10,341 bases of DNA. Source: CBIFWW01 sp966186435. Its GTDB lineage: Bacteria > Pseudomonadota > Gammaproteobacteria > Enterobacterales > Enterobacteriaceae. Where the stretch lies: the NCBI GenBank assembly GCA_966186435.1, contig CBIFWW010000122.1, positions 1 to 10,341 of the forward strand, in the 5' to 3' direction. Made by a program: the position numbers and the translations under genes. The notes below the pieces were generated by a model, which saw nothing but the letters and a program-made list of their open reading frames with translations, did not search any database and was not told the DNA's origin. Positions 7,226 to 10,341 of the stretch are shown here, piece after piece (within the stretch, counting starts at the first letter, position 1; every line of letters begins with the position of its first letter).

Positions 7226-8512
7226 ATGCAGGAAACCATGACGCTTCAACCTATTGCCCTTGTCGATGGCACCATCAACCTTCCTGGTTCTAAAAGTGTC
7301 TCCAACCGCGCTTTACTTTTGGCTGCGCTGGCGCAAGGCACCACCCGTTTAACCAACTTGCTTGATAGCGACGATGTGCGCCATATGCTCAACGCTCTTG
7401 ACGCGCTGGGGGTGAGTTTCACCCTGTCTGACGATCGCACCACCTGTGAGCTAACTGGTGTGGCCGGGCCGCTCCATGCTGCCGCTGCGCTGGAGCTGTT
7501 CCTCGGTAATGCCGGTACCGCCATGCGGCCCCTGACTGCGGCCTTGTGCGTCGGGAACAACGACATCGTGCTTACCGGCGAGCCGCGTATGAAAGAGCGG
7601 CCGATTGGCCACCTGGTCGATGCATTGCGCCAGGGCGGGGCCAACATTGATTATCTTGAACAAGAAAATTACCCGCCGCTGCGTCTGCGCGGTGGCTTTA
7701 TTGGGGGCGATGTTTCCGTTGACGGCAGCGTCTCCAGCCAGTTCCTGACCGCGCTGCTGATGACCGCACCACTTGCCCTAAAGGACACCCGCATCACTAT
7801 TAAAGGCGATCTGGTTTCCAAACCCTATATCGATATCACTCTGAACCTGATGCAGGCCTTTGGGGTGAACGTCGAAAACCAGAACTACCAGTGCTTCGTG
7901 GTGCGTGGCCAACAGCAATATCAGTCACCGGGCGATTATTTAGTCGAAGGAGATGCCTCTTCGGCTTCTTACTTCCTGGCGGCTGCCGCTATTAAAGGTG
8001 GGACGATTAAGGTCACCGGCATCGGGCGCAATAGTGTGCAGGGGGATATCCGTTTTGCCGATGTACTGGAGAAAATGGGCGCCACTATCACTTGGGGCGA
8101 TGACTACATTGCCTGTACCCGTGGTGAACTCCATGCCATCGATATGGACATGAACCATATTCCGGACGCGGCCATGACTATCGCCACCGCGGCGCTGTTT
8201 GCCAAAGGCACCACCACATTGCGCAACATCTATAACTGGCGGGTAAAAGAGACCGATCGTCTGGCGGCGATGGCCACAGAACTGCGCAAAGTAGGTGCGG
8301 ACGTTATTGAAGGGGAGGACTATATTACCGTTACCCCTCCAGCCCAGTTAATTGCCGCTGAAATTGGCACCTATAACGACCACCGCATGGCGATGTGTTT
8401 CTCGCTGGTGGCGCTGTCGGATACCCCGGTCACGATCATTGACCCGGGCTGTACCGCCAAAACCTTCCCGGACTACTTTAACCAGCTTGCCCGGTTAAGT
8501 ACCCTGGCATAA
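7226..8512 (+). CDS. aroA: 5-enolpyruvylshikimate-3-phosphate (EPSP) synthase
   Basis: Cytoplasmic shikimate-pathway enzyme that joins shikimate-3-phosphate and PEP to form EPSP (EC 2.5.1.19), on the way to chorismate. The 428-residue product aligns with E. coli AroA (427) end to end. Substrate residues K23, S24 and R28 (GSKSVSNR) are present. The LGNAGTAMRP loop has G97, T98, R101 and P102, the arrangement of the glyphosate-sensitive class I enzyme. The catalytic Asp (NHIPDAAM) and Glu (RVKETDRL) are intact, as is TYNDHRMAM. I keep ATG 7226 because MQETMTLQP aligns over the full E. coli N-terminus. ATG 7238, four codons on, has a better-placed AGGA and may be used instead, losing only four residues. 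It depends on transcription from the serC promoter. Confidence 0.97.
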   Translation: MQETMTLQPIALVDGTINLPGSKSVSNRALLLAALAQGTTRLTNLLDSDDVRHMLNALDALGVSFTLSDDRTTCELTGVAGPLHAAAALELFLGNAGTAMRPLTAALCVGNNDIVLTGEPRMKERPIGHLVDALRQGGANIDYLEQENYPPLRLRGGFIGGDVSVDGSVSSQFLTALLMTAPLALKDTRITIKGDLVSKPYIDITLNLMQAFGVNVENQNYQCFVVRGQQQYQSPGDYLVEGDASSASYFLAAAAIKGGTIKVTGIGRNSVQGDIRFADVLEKMGATITWGDDYIACTRGELHAIDMDMNHIPDAAMTIATAALFAKGTTTLRNIYNWRVKETDRLAAMATELRKVGADVIEGEDYITVTPPAQLIAAEIGTYNDHRMAMCFSLVALSDTPVTIIDPGCTAKTFPDYFNQLARLSTLA

Positions 8513-8517
8513 AGCCG

Positions 8518-8550
8518 ACGCCGCCTCTCACCAGGCGGCGTTTTTGTTTT
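8518..8550 (+). terminator. Intrinsic terminator of the serC-aroA operon
   Basis: ACGCCGCCT (8518-8526) and AGGCGGCGT (8533-8541) form a nine-base-pair stem with a six-base loop, followed by TTTTTGTTTT. It begins five bases after the aroA stop codon, closing the operon and separating it from cmk. Confidence 0.92.
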
Positions 8551-8614
8551 ATCCCCGCACCACAGCCTATATCTTCTACAATTGAGGTTTACACTGGCTT
8601 ATTTTGGCGCAGGG

Positions 8615-8651
8615 GTAACAGTCTGCCGGGATGCAGCGTATAATGCGCCGC
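8615..8651 (+). promoter_or_regulatory. cmk-rpsA promoter with GC-rich discriminator
   Basis: A perfect TATAAT (8639-8644) lies 18 bp after GTAACA (8615-8620), which matches four of six -35 bases. The bases directly after the -10 are GCGCCGCG, a GC-rich discriminator typical of promoters of ribosomal components that are inhibited by ppGpp/DksA. Predicted start is near 8651, about 45 nt before the cmk ATG. As no terminator separates cmk from rpsA, this promoter probably serves both. E. coli rpsA is known to be transcribed partly from upstream of cmk. Confidence 0.7.
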
Positions 8652-8683
8652 GATTTAATATGGCTCGCTACTTTACTGAATTT

Positions 8684-8689
8684 AAGGAG
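8684..8689 (+). promoter_or_regulatory. Ribosome binding site that decides the cmk start
   Basis: AAGGAG ends six bases before ATG 8696 but only three before ATG 8693. The spacing favours 8696, which also gives the N-terminus MTANAAPVITIDG that resembles E. coli MTAIAPVITIDG. Confidence 0.75.
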
Positions 8690-8695
8690 AACATG

Positions 8696-9382
8696 ATGAC
8701 AGCGAATGCTGCTCCGGTGATTACCATCGACGGCCCAAGCGGGGCGGGTAAAGGTACCCTGTGTAAGGCGATGGCGGAGTCGCTACAATGGCACCTGCTG
8801 GATTCCGGTGCTATCTATCGCGTCCTGGCTTTAGCGGCATTGCATCATCATGTGGATCTCTCTCTGGAAGATGCGCTGGTTCCCCTGGCGGTTCATCTGG
8901 ATGTGCGTTTTATCTCTACCAACGGCAACCTGGAAGTGGTGCTGGAAGGTGAAGATGTGAGTGGCGAAATCCGTACTCAGGAAGTGGCTGATGCCGCCTC
9001 CCGCGTTGCGGCCTTCCCCCGGGTGCGTGAGGCGTTACTGCGCCGCCAGCGTGGGTTCCGTGAAGCGCCGGGTCTGATTGCCGATGGCCGTGACATGGGC
9101 ACCGTGGTTTTCCCCGATGCGCCAGTGAAGATCTTCCTTGATGCTTCTGCGGAAGAGCGCGCCCAGCGCCGTATGCTGCAGTTGCAGGAAAAGGGCTTTA
9201 GTGTTAACTTTGAACGCCTTTTGGTCGAGATAAAAGAACGCGATGATCGCGACCGGAACAGGGCTGTAGCGCCGCTGGTCCCCGCAGAAGATGCGCTGGT
9301 ACTGGATTCCACTCGCTTATCTATTGAGCAAGTGATTGAAAAAGCGTTACAATACGCCCGCCAGAAACTGGCCGCTGTCTGA
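8696..9382 (+). CDS. cmk: Cytidylate (CMP/dCMP) kinase
   Basis: Phosphorylates CMP and dCMP with ATP (EC 2.7.4.25) in pyrimidine nucleotide salvage and mRNA turnover. The 228-residue product matches E. coli Cmk (227). The P-loop GPSGAGKGT is at residues 13-21. The CMP-binding residues of the E. coli enzyme are all present, shifted by one: S37 and R42 (LLDSGAIYR), R111, D133 (ADGRDMGT) and R182/D186 in the arginine-rich lid ERDDRDRNR (181-189). The start was chosen from the AAGGAG spacing and the family N-terminus. The frame remains open upstream (to TTG 8582 and an in-frame ATG at 8660), but those starts lack ribosome sites and would extend the protein beyond family length. It lies 124 bp before rpsA with no terminator between, so cmk-rpsA co-transcription is likely. 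Confidence 0.97.
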   Translation: MTANAAPVITIDGPSGAGKGTLCKAMAESLQWHLLDSGAIYRVLALAALHHHVDLSLEDALVPLAVHLDVRFISTNGNLEVVLEGEDVSGEIRTQEVADAASRVAAFPRVREALLRRQRGFREAPGLIADGRDMGTVVFPDAPVKIFLDASAEERAQRRMLQLQEKGFSVNFERLLVEIKERDDRDRNRAVAPLVPAEDALVLDSTRLSIEQVIEKALQYARQKLAAV

Positions 9383-9416
9383 TTCAGGCAGCCGGGCCTC
9401 AGAATCTTGAAGTACC

Positions 9417-9506
9417 CCCGCTGCAATGGATTGTGAGCGGGTTTGTGAAACAACCCCATCCAGCATGATGCCAGGTGGACGTTAATCTAACTTTTGAAGA
9501 TTAAAC
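9417..9506 (+). promoter_or_regulatory. Structured rpsA leader (S1 translational control region)
   Basis: There is no strong Shine-Dalgarno sequence before the rpsA ATG; the nearest purine run is a short GAAGA. Instead the RNA can fold into hairpins. One is CCCGCT (9417-9422) with AGCGGG (9436-9441), presenting an inner CAAT-GG-ATTG with GGA at the top. Another is TTAATCT (9482-9488) with AGATTAA (9498-9504), ending two bases before the start codon. The E. coli rpsA leader is known for SD-less, structure-dependent, highly efficient initiation that free S1 protein represses. This leader has the same general features. The exact fold is my reading. Confidence 0.7.
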
Positions 9507-10341
9507 ATGACTGAATCTTTTGCTCAACTTTTTGAAGAATCCCTAAAAACAATCGAAACCCGTCCGGGTTCCATCGTTCGTGGTGTTGTAGTTGCTATCG
9601 ATAAAGATATCGTACTGGTTGACGCCGGTCTGAAATCTGAATCTGCCATCCCGGCTGAGCAATTCAAAAACGCTGCTGGCGAACTGGAAATCCAGGTTGG
9701 CGACGAAGTTGACGTTGCACTGGACGCAGTAGAAGACGGCTTCGGCGAAACTCTGCTGTCCCGTGAAAAAGCTAAGCGTCACGAAGCTTGGATCACGCTG
9801 GAAAAAGCATACGAAGAAGCTGAAACTGTTGTTGGTGTTATCAACGGCAAAGTTAAAGGTGGCTTCACTGTTGAGCTGAACGGTATTCGTGCGTTCCTGC
9901 CAGGTTCCCTGGTTGACGTGCGTCCAGTGCGTGACACTCTGCACCTGGAAGGCAAAGAGCTTGAATTCAAAGTAATCAAGCTGGATCAGAAGCGCAACAA
10001 CGTTGTTGTTTCTCGTCGTGCCGTTATCGAATCCGAAAACAGCGCAGAGCGCGATCAGCTGCTGGAAAACCTGCAGGAAGGCATGGAAGTTAAAGGTATC
10101 GTTAAGAACCTCACTGACTACGGTGCATTCGTTGATCTGGGCGGCGTAGACGGCCTGCTGCACATCACTGACATGGCTTGGAAACGCGTTAAGCACCCAA
10201 GCGAAATCGTAAATGTTGGCGATGAAATCACTGTTAAAGTTCTGAAATTCGACCGCGAACGTACCCGTGTTTCTCTGGGTCTGAAGCAGCTGGGCGAAGA
10301 TCCATGGGTAGCTATCGCTAAGCGTTACCCAGAAGGTACCA
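9507..10341 (+). CDS. rpsA: 30S ribosomal protein S1, 3' end beyond the window
   Basis: The largest ribosomal protein. It binds mRNA and helps it dock on the 30S subunit, and it represses its own translation. The frame from ATG 9507 runs open to the last base, giving residues 1-278 of a protein of about 557 residues in E. coli. The N-terminus MTESFAQLFEESLK, the 30S-binding segment that contacts S2, is intact. S1/OB-fold repeats follow: repeat 1 from about residue 20 (GSIVRGVVVAIDKD), repeat 2 from about 107 (GVINGKVKGGFTVELNGIRAFLPGS), and repeat 3 from about 193 (GIVKNLTDYGAFVDLGGVDGLLHITD). Codon use is strongly biased to GTT, GCT, CGT and GAA, as expected for a very highly expressed gene and unlike cmk just upstream. 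Identity with E. coli S1 is very high. Confidence 0.98.
   Translation, partial: MTESFAQLFEESLKTIETRPGSIVRGVVVAIDKDIVLVDAGLKSESAIPAEQFKNAAGELEIQVGDEVDVALDAVEDGFGETLLSREKAKRHEAWITLEKAYEEAETVVGVINGKVKGGFTVELNGIRAFLPGSLVDVRPVRDTLHLEGKELEFKVIKLDQKRNNVVVSRRAVIESENSAERDQLLENLQEGMEVKGIVKNLTDYGAFVDLGGVDGLLHITDMAWKRVKHPSEIVNVGDEITVKVLKFDRERTRVSLGLKQLGEDPWVAIAKRYPEGT

Noticed and set aside
8582..8695. N-terminally extended cmk from TTG 8582 or ATG 8660, or ATG 8693
   Set aside because: TTG 8582 lies upstream of the predicted promoter. ATG 8660 would have only about a 9-nt leader without a ribosome site. ATG 8693 is too close to AAGGAG.
9543..10196. 217-codon minus-strand open frame within rpsA
   Set aside because: Fully antisense to the S1 coding region, rich in F, N, V and Q from complementary codon bias, and without a ribosome site.
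1..10341. Mobile elements, CRISPR arrays, tRNA or rRNA genes, toxin-antitoxin or defence systems
   Set aside because: No transposase, long terminal repeats, regular direct repeats, cloverleaf or unknown gene cluster is visible. All genes are conserved core genes in expected order.

Overview
The window is a stretch of conserved chromosomal backbone from an enteric gammaproteobacterium (Enterobacterales). Every gene is recognisable by similarity to Escherichia coli, and gene order follows the E. coli pflB-focA-ycaO / ycaP / serC-aroA / cmk-rpsA neighbourhood. Protein lengths match the family almost exactly. Several residues and intergenic distances differ from E. coli, and ycaL, which lies between aroA and cmk in E. 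coli K-12, is absent. I therefore place it in or near the Enterobacteriaceae but do not name a genus. I see no insertion sequence, prophage, CRISPR array, tRNA, rRNA or accessory island, and no new biological system.

Left part, minus strand (1-5091): pflB (pyruvate formate-lyase, C-terminal end cut off by the window edge), focA (formate channel) and ycaO (ATP-dependent YcaO-domain protein). focA-pflB is the anaerobic formate operon: PflB makes formate from pyruvate and FocA moves it across the inner membrane. A near-perfect FNR site lies before focA, placed as expected for a class II activated promoter. ycaO ends in a strong intrinsic terminator. Between this terminator and focA is about 330 bp of AT-rich regulatory DNA with an unexplained 27-bp palindrome.

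Middle, plus strand (5227-8512): ycaP (membrane protein of the DUF421/YetF family with a C-terminal Cys4 tail) is divergent from ycaO. Then come serC and aroA, the classical mixed-function operon joining serine/pyridoxal phosphate and chorismate biosynthesis. The serC upstream region holds an exact-consensus CRP site inside a larger G/C inverted repeat. A terminator-like hairpin sits between serC and aroA, and a strong terminator follows aroA.

Right part, plus strand (8600-10341): cmk (CMP kinase) and rpsA (ribosomal protein S1, first 278 residues only) appear to share a promoter upstream of cmk. That promoter has a consensus -10 followed by a GC-rich discriminator. rpsA is preceded by a structured leader without a good Shine-Dalgarno sequence, as is known for the autoregulated E. 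coli gene.
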